Source: Camellia lanceoleosa | Lineage: Eukaryota > Streptophyta > Magnoliopsida > Ericales > Theaceae | NCBI GenBank assembly: GCA_025200525.1 | Contig: CM045762.1 | Coordinates: 91,578,717 to 91,642,716 of the forward strand | Length of the DNA stretch: 64,000 nt | Reading direction: 5' to 3' | Part shown: piece after piece, positions 11,923-22,273 of the stretch | Numbering within the stretch: the stretch's first letter is position 1 | Layout: the number at the start of each line of letters is the position of its first letter | Notes under the pieces: model-generated | What the model was told of the DNA's origin: nothing | Database searches by the model: none | Seen by the model: only the letters and a program-made list of their open reading frames with translations | Program-made: the position numbers and the translations under genes

Positions 11923-13208
11923 ATGGAAGAGTTTCTTGCCCAAAATCTCACAAACTGGATTGCCAACTTGGATAGCTCGGAAAAGCTGAATTTTCAAGGT
12001 TTTGGCATAAATGCGCTATTCCCGCTGGGTCGCACCCCCCTGCGTTTTCCATTCCTCTATGCCGCGGCAAGGTTTTGAAATCCGGTAACACACATCTTTA
12101 GCTTTTCCGGTCAAGAAATGTGTCCTACTTGCGAGGACTTCCATGCTTTAATGGAATCCGAGCGTAACGAAGAAATCTTGCCTCAACTCCGGTTCGGCCA
12201 CGTCTAAGCCCTAGGACGGATGTGCGGTCTTACTTTGCATGACGTATGGTCATTGATCCACGATGGGGATTTGGACATCCCTATCTTGATTCTTCGATTT
12301 TCTGATGCTGGTGATCGCGGCGACCATCATTGGCAGGGTTATCGACGACATGCGCTCTGCTTATGCTTGCTATCTCATTTCTTGCTTGTCCCGGGCTCCG
12401 GCGGGTTTAGCACTCATTTGATTGAGGTCGTCGAGGGCCTGAAAGAGGGCAAAAGCTGCATTGCCATGACATTGGCTGAAACGTTGATGGGATTGGATGC
12501 TCTTCATCACCGGGAGACGGCTAGGTTTGCAAGGAGTCCACTACTATTGCAGGTAATTTTTCCCACCCCATCTCACATATATTGCTCACATCACTCAACC
12601 CTCAACTCGGTTTTTCTCTCGAAACCTTCTGCTCACTTTTTCTCTCAACGTACATCTCTATATTCTTTATTCTCTCTTTTTTCATCCCTCCCCAGGTATG
12701 GTTGATGGACAAACTGAGAGTGGTGGACTCATATCCAACGTATTCTACTCGCAGCTATTTCTCCCGACGACGTCTAGTCGATGCTCTGGATGAGGGATGG
12801 TGGTACAACCGGATGTGCAGTTTGTCCACAAACCGCATTGCTTGGCGTTGTCCTTGGCTCAATTTGCCGACAATGAGTTACAGCATGACCCACCAGCCCA
12901 GGATTCAATTGATTGGCTTGACACACTGTGTGTTCTATTTCCCATTCTGGTTCCGGCGCCAATTTGGACATGATCAGACTTGCCCAAAAGAGGGGATTGA
13001 GTACCCTGTTGCATTTCCGGTCCAAGGTGCACAGCTAGCCCGGTATGCCACAGCGTGGAGGACCAGAGAGCTTCTAGCCCCCGCTCTTACTTTCAACTAC
13101 ACCCTCTCTGATGAGTGCTTAGATTGGCTCAATGAAGAGGCACAGGTCGGGCCCACTTTGGCATCAGAGGCTTCGACCAGCTCTGGGAGGGGACACAGGA
13201 ACACCTGA
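11923..13208 (+). pseudogene. DUF7745-like gene, two exons, antisense to element B
   Basis: Exon 1 is 11923-12552 and exon 2 12696-13208; the intron ends in CCCTCCCCAG. The N-terminal part reads RTPLRFPFLYAAARF, a stop, NPVTHIFSFSGQEMCPTC, then EDFHALMES. This resembles the plant-specific DUF7745 family, whose members are common in retroelement-rich plant genomes. Exon 1 continues with EVVEGLKEGKSCIAMTLAET and exon 2 with LVDALDEGWWYNRM and FPFWFRRQFGHDQ. Length about 428 aa. Two in-frame stops (TGA near 12076 at an expected Trp; TAA near 12205) disrupt exon 1; exon 2 is fully open. It lies 0.8 kb downstream of the PMD gene on the same strand and converges on integrase. No function is known. 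The family call is from memory of motifs and is moderate. Confidence 0.6.
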
Positions 13209-13861
13209 CTATGCCCCGGATTTATTTACTTTAATCAGTACTTTTAAGTTTTCTTTATGAATGTAATAAAAAGCAACTTCAACTTTGTATTCAAGAGTAG
13301 GAGAACGCTGTGTTGAAATCAATGAAATTGAAGGTTGTGAGTACTGAAAATTTCCCGTTTGGTCCAAAAATGGTCAAAGTTGTAAAAAAGATTAATTTGA
13401 GCAAAATCAACTTTTATTAAAACTTTTCAAAGCCATTTTCGATGTGGATCAGAACTGGACATGGCTGAGATCTGTCACTGAGATGTACAGCCCCGGATTC
13501 CAGCAACTGGAAAGTTGCCCCTAGTCTGAGTAGCACTGCACTGGAGATCAAAACCAAGCTCTCGGATGCTGAATAGACAAAGATGACCAAACATGATCAC
13601 ATGGACAAAGTTGATCAAGGAAGTGTTTATGGCTGGACTTCAGGATGAAGTTGCCTACGTTTCCCAAAAATGGCAATCAAGCCTTATGTAGTTTGGCTTG
13701 GGTTCACTCGTGTATTAACACTCTCCTTTTGCGCCTCACTTTTGCCAAGGCCGCCCTTTGCGGGTTTTCAACCTTGCGAGCTCAGTTTTTATAATTTCAA
13801 ATTTTTCATGCTCTAACTTTTGCCTAGGCCACCCTTTCGGGTTTTCGGCCTAGCGAGCCAC
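13209..13861. terminator. Convergent 3' region between DUF7745-like gene and integrase
   Basis: Non-coding. It holds GCAACTGGAAAGTTGC (13503-13518), able to form a hairpin, then ACTTCAGGATGAAGT (13637-13651) and an inverted-repeat block CCTACGTTTCCC ... TATGTAGTT (13653-13692). Two GC-rich blocks (CTTTTGCCAAGGCCGCCCTTT and TTTTGCCTAGGCCACCCTTT) follow before the integrase stop. All have counterparts in element A (47110-47800). A two-way termination or polyadenylation role is a guess from position. Confidence 0.4.
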
Positions 13862-14930
13862 TCAGGGAAAGTATTTCTTTAACTTGTCCATGTTGATCGG
13901 CTGAGAGAACTCTAGGCCATCTAGGTCCATCAGAACGACAGCTCCACCCGACCAGATAGACTTGATGATGTAAGAACCAGTCCAATTGGGTCTGAACTTG
14001 CCGCTAGGGTCGTGGATGGGAGCTCGGTTATCGTTGAGCACCAAATCTCCCTTTTTCAAATTCCTGGACTTAACCTCCTTGTTAAAAGCCCTGGCAATTC
14101 TACGTTGATAACTCTGAACATGGTATAGTGCTTTTAGCCTTCTTTCATCAAACAGCATGAGTTCTTCGAACCTGCTTTGCTGCCAATCTACTTCAGCTAT
14201 CTGACACTCGGCCAATACTCGCAATGACGGAACCTCAACTTCAATAGGCAAAACAGCCTCCATCCCGTAGACCAAGGAATATGGAATCGCTCCAGTAGAA
14301 GTTCGAATTAAAGTCCGGTAGCCCCACAGAGCAAATGGCAGCTTATCTGGTTATTCTCGGTAGGTTTCTACCATCTTCTGCAGAATATGCTTGATGTTCT
14401 TGTTGGTGGCCTCAACTGCTCCGTTGGTTTGTGGCCGATATGTGGATGACTTATGAAAAGCCACATTGTATTTATCCAACAAGTCAATCACCTCCTTCTT
14501 GAAGTGGGAGCCATTATCTGAAATAATCTTGTTCGAGACTCCGTAGCGACAGATGATGTTGTTCCTAATGAACTTTGAAATATGTGAAGCCTTCAACACT
14601 GCATAAGATTGGGCCTCAACCCACTTTGTGAAATAGTCTATCGCGACTAGAATGAACTCATGCCCATTTGACCCCTTCAGAGTGACAGCCCCGATCACAT
14701 CAATTCCCCAAACTGAAAATGGCCATGGCAAAGTCATGTTGTACAGCTTTGACGGTGGAATGTTCATGCGATTTGCATGGATCTGACATTTGTGGCATCG
14801 CTGGACAAAGCCAATACAATCCTTCTCCATGGTGGACCAATAGTAACCCTGTCTAAGGATCTTCCGGGCTAACATCACCCTGTTCATGTGCGCGCCGCAC
14901 TCTCCTTCATGGATGGCCTCCATTAGGCGT
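13862..14930 (-). pseudogene. Integrase, element B
   Basis: Minus strand, same frame as RNase H. The zinc-binding part has two His (HEGECGAH) and CHKC. Catalytic residues D (WGIDVIG), D (IISDNGSHF) and E (NGAVEATNK) are all present. The C-terminal part has LKKGDLVL and PNWTGSYIIKSI, a GPY/F-like module, and ends GLEFSQPINMDKLKKYFP. The only disruption is a TAA at 14351-14353 between MVETYRE and PDKLPFALWGYRT, where the family usually has Trp. It inserts the element DNA and, apart from the stop, looks structurally complete. Confidence 0.88.
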
Positions 14931-16060
14931 TTCGACTCTTCAATATCAACACACAGTTTATGCATTCCCAGATAACCTCTTTTGTACAATTTTTCCCCGC
15001 AGACGATGAACTGAGCAGCCATTCTTCGAATTGCTCGTTTATCCTTGGCATTTGCCCTTGGTGGATATGCCTCTTTTTCCAAGAAGTTCCAAACATCGTA
15101 ATACCAGGGGTTCTCATCTTGAACCTCATCTATGGCAGCGATCAGCTCGTAGGCCGGCACAAATTTATGTTCGATGATGATCGAACGCATCCGGACTCCA
15201 AAAGGGATGTCCATCATGGAAGATGGAGTTACTAGTGAATCTGCGAGCCTTTTGTTCTCTCTTAACAGATGAACGAAGTTCAGCTTCTCAAACCGAGGAA
15301 TCAGCACGTCCAAGGTCTGTTGGTAGACTCTCATCTTTTCTTCTTTGACTTTCCAATCTCCTTTAGCTTGAGATACAACAAGGTTCGAGTCCCCGATGAC
15401 ATCCAACTGTTTTGCCCCTAGTTCTAGGGCTACTTCTAAACCAGCAATGCATGCCTCATATTCTGCTTCGTTGTTCGAGACTTTGAACCGGAGTTTGAAT
15501 GCAAGGGGTATAAAGGAAAGGTCGGGTGCTATCAGCAACACTCCGATCCCATACCCATATTGGTTTGATGCTCCGTCAAAGTACATCATCCAAGTCTCTT
15601 CTTTAACATACAGAATGACCTTGTCTGGGAATAGGTACTCAACTGCTTCATCCCCGTCCACTGGCTGATCGGCTACGAACTCCGCTACCACTCTCTCTTT
15701 TACTGACTTGCACGTCACATACTTCAGATCGAATTCAGATAGCAGAAGCAATAACCGGGCTAGCCTACCTGTAAGTGCCAGTTTCTCGGAGAGATATTTG
15801 ATGGGATCTAACTTCAAAACCAACATTACAGAGTAAGCAAATAGGTAGTGCCGCAGCTTCCTGGTAGCCCATACCAAGGCCAAACAAGCCTTCTCCAGTG
15901 GAGTGTAACGGGTCTCATAATCCAACATCTTCTTGCTCAGGTAACAGATAGCTTTCTCCACTTTGTCCTCAGACTCTTGCGTAAGCATGCAGCCCATTGT
16001 AGTTTCAGTCACTGAAAGATACAAGATCAATGGTTTCCCCGGCTCAGGCGGTGACAACAC
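14931..16060 (-). pseudogene. RNase H pair (degenerate gypsy RNase H plus archaeal-type RNase H), element B
   Basis: Counting from the Met at 16060, residues 10-90 form the usual gypsy RNase H but begin LYLSVTETTMG, with no catalytic Asp where other families have one. Residues 157-277 form a second RNase H with FDGAS, NNEAEYEA, GDSNLVV and KRLADSLV, which supply D, E, D, D. An extra archaeal-type RNase H with a decayed first domain is diagnostic of the plant Tat lineage. It degrades RNA in the RNA-DNA hybrid during replication. The linker to integrase includes EAYPPRANAKDKRAIRRMA. No stops occur in this block. Confidence 0.88.
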
Positions 16061-16920
16061 GGGTGGGTTCTGTAGCTATTGGTTGATCTGTTCAAAAACA
16101 GCTTGGCATCGGCCGTCCCATTGGAATTTCTTTCCTTTCTTTAGGAGACCAAAAAGTGGTTCACAAGTCAAGGTTAATTTGGCAATAAACCGTCTTATGA
16201 ATTGCACTTTACCCAGAAAGCCTCGCACCTCCTTTTCAGTCTTCAGTGGTGGCATTTCTAAGATGGCCTTGATTTTGGAAGGGTCGACTTCGATGCCCCT
16301 TTGTGTGATCAAGAACCCCAGCATTTTCCCTGCTGTAACACCAAACGTACACTTTTGAGGATTTAACCGCAACCGGAATTCTTTGATCCTTTGGAAGAAC
16401 TTTTGTAAGGCAGTGTAGTGGCCCTCTCTTTCCTTAGACTTGACAATCATGTCGTCTATGTACACCTCAATCTCTTTGTGGATCATGTCGTGTAATATCG
16501 TGGTCGCGACCTGTTAATATGTAGCTCCAGCATTCTTCAACCCAAATGGCATCACCCTGTAACAATAGGTCCTCCACGGGGTGGTGAAAGCAGTCTTCTC
16601 CCGGTCTTCGAGTGCCATTACAATCTGATTATAGTCTGAGAAGCCATCCATGAATGAGAGCAATGCATGCCCTGCAGTAAAATCCACTAACTCATCGATA
16701 TGCGGCAGAGGAAAGTCGTCCTTCGGACTGGCTTTGTTCAAATCTCTGAAGTCCACACATACTCGGATTCTACCGTCCTTTTTCGGCACTGGAACTATGT
16801 TGGCCAACCAAGTTGGGTATTCAGATACAACAGGAACCTTGCTTCAATTTGCTTGGTGACCTCTTCTTTAATCTTGATAGCCCAGTCCAGGTGAATCCTT
16901 CTGAGTTTCTGCTTGACAGG
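16061..16920 (-). pseudogene. Reverse transcriptase, element B
   Basis: Family motifs are clear: VPKKDGRIRVCVDFRDLNKA, then FMDGFSDYNQIVMA, PFGLKNAGATY and YIDDMIVKS (the active-site YIDD is encoded at 16451-16462), followed by the thumb (FLGKVQFIRRFIA). Disruptions are a TGA at 16921, TAA at 16514 (just after GATY), TAG at 16076 and a one-base loss near 16825 that shifts frame before the SEYPTWLANI block. Without these the domain is of normal length. Confidence 0.9.
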
Positions 16921-18095
16921 TCAGGCCTCTGGATTAGGAGGGATCTGGTGCTGTACAATCTCAAGATCGATTCCAGGCATGTCTTCGTAGGACCATGCGA
17001 AAACATCCTTGAAATCTTTTAACAAAGCGACTAAGCGCTCGTGCTCCTCCGAAGACAACGTGGACCCGATCTGGACCAGCCGCGGGTCATTCTCAGTACC
17101 AACATTAATTTGGGTGATCTCATTAACCAGCGGTTTTACAAACCTCTCATACTCTTGATCAAGCAAATATTTTAAAGCTGGAGGAATTTCTTCCTCATCG
17201 TTTTCATCAAAATTTTGAAAGTCCTGATTAATACAATAAATCAAAGGCACAGAAAAATACTCGGAAGCCACAGCCATTCCATTCTCATTGATCATTTCAT
17301 CCAATCCATCTGATTCTTCTGTTACAATAGACTCAAAAGAGAAAAAAAAATACGACCGAGACAGGACTGTGGCATCTGGGTTGTCACCTCCAGGAATACC
17401 AAACTCAGATGAGCTGGAACCTGATTCCGACTCTACAGACTCGGTGGAATCAGATTCTGGCTCATTACCTGACCCGGTGCTGCTTGATAAAAATCCCTCC
17501 TCGTACTGCCAGATGAGGGAGGGTGCGATAGATGCATCCAAAATGTTTGATGGTGGGCTCACAGTCGTTCCATTCCCAATCACGGATACCGAGAAGTTAT
17601 CTCCCAAGCACTTCTATACGATCGGAGGATCTGAAAGTAGACAAGCCAGTGCTACCTCCATTTCAATCTCGGTGCTCTCGGAATCCACTTCCTTACACTA
17701 CTCAACTTCAGCTGATGGGTCTGTCTGCTCTTCGGCAACATCATCCCCGGATAACTACAGGTCGAAGAAAATCTCAAATTTCGGCAAGCGCCTCTTCTCC
17801 GCATTCAACCATGGCTCTGGGAAGCCATAGAATGGAAAGTCCTCCCCCTCTCGGACAAAGCGTCCGTTCAGGGTGCCTTGGATAGGCCGATGCATCAAAT
17901 CAAAATTCTTTTGGCTCTGGCTCTCCCAGCCATCTCTTTGCCTTTCCTCACCTAGTCCTCTTTAGTGGACAGATAACCCAAACCAAAGGTATGTGGATTA
18001 TGCGGCACTTCGGCTAATACAGCAATGCCCTTCCGGCCACTTTTCCCTAATCCCATCCCGGGGATGTGTTGGAGCTTGTTCATGAGGTACACTAA
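16921..18095 (-). pseudogene. Protease-to-RT linker and RT N-terminus, element B
   Basis: The block nearest RT reads LVQIGSTLSSEEHERLVALL, then KDFKDVFAWSYEDMPGIDL, a conserved lead-in to Tat RT. Upstream is a low-complexity Ser/Glu/Asp-rich stretch (about 17340-17480) and DNFSVSVIGNG. The far part (17608-18095) is out of frame with stops, and only fragments such as LVYLMNKLQHIPGMG are recognisable. Confidence 0.7.
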
Positions 18096-18973
18096 CTATG
18101 CACTAACATACAACCCCTTATCAACAGCTAAGATGTTCTGAACGACCCGAGCCTCAGCTAAGGTGAATCCCGACAGGAACACATCCTCCGCGCCATGCTC
18201 GATTTCCAAAACCGGTGTAGACACTTCTGGCGGCGGATGGATTGACGAATTCCTGAAAACAATAGCCACCCCCTTCCCATGAGGGTATTTCAACATCTGA
18301 TGCAAGGTGGAAGAAACCGCCTTCACCTGGTGCAGCCACGGCCGCCCTAAGAGTAGATTAAAGGTTGCGGGAACATCCAAGACATGAAAATCACATCATG
18401 TTGTCCTGGACCGATCCAGGTCTGAATGTGCACAGTCCCCTTCACTTCTCTACTTGTATTGTCATAGGCCCTTATCACCTAGGCAGTTGGCACAAAGTCC
18501 GCGGGCTTCAACCCGATTGCATATGATGTCCTTGATGGGCACACGTTAATGGTGGATCCCATGTCGACAAGAACCACCGGTATCCACTTGTCTCTACACT
18601 CTACAGAGATGTAGAGTGGTTTGTTGTGATTTGTGCCTTCGGGTAGCAGTTCTTTGTCAGAAAAGGTCAATGTCAGGGAAGCTCCTCCCGGAAAGACCAG
18701 TCCTACTAGCTGCTCGGGTGTGGTGTTAATCGAAAGTTTGGCTTTGTCCATCGCAGAGAGGACAGCCTGTCTATGTACCCTTGAAGCCATAAGCAGTCCC
18801 CATATGGAGATGTCTGCTTGTATCTTCTTCAATTGTTTCAGCATAGCCTCTTCTTCGAGCAATTTATCCTTCTTCTTCTCCGCCTCCTTGTCCTTTCCAG
18901 ACGCCTCTGGTTGATCTAGGTGTGGGGGTTTGAAATACCGCCCGCTCCTAGTCATGTAGTCAACCTCTCCCAC
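18096..18973 (-). pseudogene. Aspartic protease, element B
   Basis: LVDMGSTINVCPSR (Asp-Met-Gly-Ser in place of the usual Asp-Asn/Ser-Gly-Ser) marks the catalytic loop. The downstream partner is FNLLLGRPWLHQVKAVSSTL. These two halves are typical of Tat retropepsins, which cut the Gag-Pol polyprotein. A TAG at 18479-18481 and a frameshift near 18385 separate them. An N-terminal Lys/Glu-rich helix precedes it (GKDKEAEKKKDKLLEEEAM). Confidence 0.8.
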
Positions 18974-19560
18974 ATACCAGGTATCATTCGGCTAGCTTTG
19001 TCCCCAGTCTTCGTCTATGTAGGCGAGAAATAGGTCATCATCTTCCCACCACATGCCATGGGCAGCCAACAGGCACCTGTCCGGCCCCATTACAACTATT
19101 CCTGTATCCACAGCATCTTCTGCTCCTGTGCCCTCAGCACGCTCCATTCCTGTGCACACAGCATGTTCTGTCCCCTCAGGGGCTTTGGCTTTCCTGATTC
19201 TCTCAGAATCCTCGAACCTTACCTTCTCAGACTGCTTCAGCGCAGCTTGCTGTTCGACAACTCCCGTATTCAAACTACCCAGATCCCGAGCGAAATTCTT
19301 AGCACCGGCGCTCTCTGGCGATACAAACTGATTCCCGGCCCTTCTGGCCACAAATAATGTCCCATCCCTGATGGACTCTATTCTAGCTGAGGTTGTTCCA
19401 CAACATCCGGTTGGTTATCAAGCCACCCAGTAGACTCTGCTAACTCATCAAACCAATTGACTGCCACGTTCCCTAAATCCTACTCTTCGAAGAACTACAA
19501 ATTTGCAATGTCTTCTTCCAGATCCGCTAGGTCATCTAGCCCTTGATCAGGTCCATCCTC
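18974..19560 (-). pseudogene. Gag-to-protease linker, element B
   Basis: A poorly conserved spacer with an open segment (18992-19351) containing repeated GTGxExAV/DT-like phrases and an acidic end (WWEDDDLFLAYIDEDWGQ). TAG at 18992 and TAA at 19561 interrupt it. No catalytic motif is visible. Confidence 0.5.
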
Positions 19561-21209
19561 TTATACTACATCAATCTCTGCCCCTGCTGGCAATTCCACA
19601 TTCGGCCTAGCCTGACCTGTTGGTGTGATATAACCGCTGGGGTTGTATACCTCCTCAGCAAAGCTCTCAGACTCCTCAGACCTTGGATCAACACTCCCAT
19701 TTTCCTCCGAAGTCACCCATGTTCTATCTATGATAGCCACCACCACTGGTTCGGGTTGGGTTAGGGAGATGTCCGTAATGCACAAGTTAGTGCTGTCAGG
19801 GATGAACACCTCCGGCTTGGGTAGGTGGGAAGGAGTGATGTATATGTTAGGGTCGTATGACACAACCCTGGTTTGGATCGAGTTGATGCGTTTGGGAGGT
19901 AAAGCTTGGTTATGTGGTGGGAGAGGGTTGGTTGTGACATTGGGTTTCTTTGGAGGTACGAGCACCCTATTGTCAATGAGGTCCTGAATCTCGTGACGCA
20001 ATCGAAAGCAATGGTCAGTTTCATGGCCATGTTGTTGATGAAAGGTGCAGTACTTAGCTGGGTTATGGGAGGGGGGAAGTTTTTTTGGCAATGGCCGCGG
20101 CACCAGGGGCTTCAAGTGCCTTTTTCTGATTAAAACCCCCAGAGCTTTGGACAGGGGCATGTATAGTGGAGTGAAGGTTCTTTGGCCTCTGGGCACATAT
20201 CTAGGCATTTATAGCTACTCTAGGGCCTTGGGTGAATAAGAATCGCAAGGGCTCTTGGGGTATTGGTGGTGGTAACCATACTCACATCTAAAGATCTAGT
20301 AGCTGCAGCACTGCTTGTGCCCGCATTCGCACTGTGGCTGAAAGTCCTCCTGGGCTGCTCTTTGTGATGGTCAATCAGAGCTTGTTTTATAGCATCCTTG
20401 ATCTGCACCCCTATCTCGTGTAGATCTGCAAAGGTAGGGAGGGGGAGAACAATCATCTTCTGCATGAGCTTGGGCTAGAGGTTGCGCACAACCATCCGGA
20501 TTTGATCCTTATCAATGGGCCTGATGGTCATCATCGAGGCCTTGGCCCTCCATCGGGTCACAAAATCGGAGAAGCTCTCCTTCGGCTCTTGCCTGGTTGT
20601 CTCAAGATCACGAGTTGTGATCTCGATCTATGTATTGTAGGAGTATTGAGCTATGAAGGCCTCAGCCATCTCTTCCTAACTCCTTTTAATGGAATCCTCC
20701 AGTTTGGCGTACCAAATAGCTGCTACACCCGACAGGGTCCGGCCAAACATAAACAACTTCTGTAATCTGGTGAGGCCCATCAGCCTTAGTATATCTGAAA
20801 ACAGCCATAAATGCACCATAGAATCCCCAAACCCATCGAAATAATCTATGTGCGGCATTTTAAATCGGTCTGGCAGCGTCACGGCCGAGTCGGTGTACCC
20901 ATCCTCAATATCCGAAATGGAGTGAGCCCCTTGAGACTTCCTGAACAATTTCTCAAGCTTACTTACTTTTAGTGCTGTGGGGTCCACCTTAAACTCAAAG
21001 GGAGAGTCCGGTAAGTTGGTGGGTGTTTTGGATAGCTGGGGTAGAATCGGGGACAGAGTCGGCCCGATTGGAATGTCCGTATTGTCCTGGACATTAGCTG
21101 TCTCCTCGAGTGTTGGAATCCCTGATGGGGGAGGGGCTTGTTGTGAAGCAGATACTCCAGTTTGCTGCTGTAGCCTAGTGATTAACTCTGCCTGTTGAGT
21201 CATGACCAC
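19561..21209 (-). pseudogene. Gag (capsid and nucleocapsid), element B
   Basis: The capsid region includes FKMPHIDYFDGFGDSMVHLW, then FMFGRTLSGVAAIWYAKL, RDLETTRQEPKESFSDFVTR and PTFADLHEIGVQIKDAI, all typical of Tat Gag. The nucleocapsid has the lineage's variant zinc knuckle, YCTFHQQHGHETDHCFRLRH, followed by EIQDLIDN. The N-terminus is Gln-rich. Stops: TAG at 20676 (at an expected Trp), a TAG near 20627, a further TAG in the NLxPKL segment, and TAG at 20220. The start codon is uncertain because the frame upstream of 21209 also has stops. It forms the particle that packages element RNA. Confidence 0.85.
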
Positions 21210-22255
21210 GGCCTATTGCTTGGCAGATTCTTCTTGACGGGCAGTGTCTTGCTGCATGGTTTTCATACTCTCTTGGAGCTGACGCACCACCTCCTCTAAG
21301 CTTGCCATATTATGTTGATCTATCTGGATAACCGGTATATCTGTCCCTGCAGTAGAAACTGAGACCTCAGCCTAACTGTTCATTGGTGGGGTAGACCACT
21401 GATCTGGCGAACGCTGTACCGATACACTACGCCTTTTTGACCTCCGTCTAGCAACCGGGGGTAAAGAAAGGAACACTGCTTGTCCGTCTATCAAATCCTC
21501 AGATCGATTAAGTCTACGGCCTCTAACCTAGAGTGCTCGGGGAATATCTGCCTGGTCGGATGCAATTGTGCTAAACTACCTTACAAAAAGATAAATAAAG
21601 CATAACAAGGAAATAATGAACAGAAAAACAGACAGCATAACAGCTTAAATAAAGACAACACACAGTTGGCAAACATAAGCTGAATGAACCGTTCTTAACC
21701 ACTGATCACTGTTCCCAAAATCACTGACTCAAATCTGAATCTGATACCCACAGATATAACCGATTCTCAAAACACTGATGCCCGTAGGCCTGATACCCAG
21801 ACTTGCAAACTAATACATGCATTCCTGTAGAGACATACTCTAAAAGCACATGGAAAACAAGTGAGAGCCAAAACATCCCTACATTAGGGTAGGGTTTCCC
21901 TATCCTATTTTGTCAGGAACTAGGATTTGACAACGCACGCAGCGGTTTCAAAAAACCTATAATCGGGTAAACAACCTGTCCTAGCTTGGAATAGTCACTT
22001 TGGTTTCCGATATGCACTAGGTCGAATGGTCAAAGAGGGTGCCCTAGTAAAAACTAGGGTTTGTGTTCCCATCGTGGCAGAGCCTGTAACCGGTCAGCCT
22101 TATGGCACGCTTCGCAAAGCGAGCCTCTGGCAAACCGTTCAAGAATAGCATACGGCAAACACAGAGTGCTAGGCGCACCAATGCAAATGCAATGCGAAGA
22201 AACACATAAGTGTAATCGAAACAAGATATCATGAGTATGAGTCAAGTTCTCTAAA
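21210..22255 (-). other. 5' leader (and possible Gag N-terminus) of element B
   Basis: Between Gag and the primer site. The 21730-22255 part closely matches the leader of A (50070-50610), including GGTAGGGTTTCCCTRTCCTA and CGCAGCGGTTTCAAA. Conservation in the pol-less element fits a packaging or translation leader, though none is proven. No ORF1 like that of Ogre is seen. Confidence 0.55.
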
Positions 22256-22273
22256 TCCCTAGCAGAGTCGCCA
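22256..22273 (-). other. Primer-binding site of element B (tRNA-Arg-like)
   Basis: Minus strand TGGCGACTCTGCTAGGGA starts 5 nt after the LTR end. It agrees with the 3' end of plant tRNA-Arg recalled as ending GGAGTCG-CCA, with mismatches. Arg primers are characteristic of Tat/Ogre elements. Confidence 0.75.

Noticed and set aside
17288..17830. Plus-strand frame of 180 codons, Ser/Asp-rich
   Set aside because: Mirror of the acidic linker coded on the minus strand; no similarity in the A copy.
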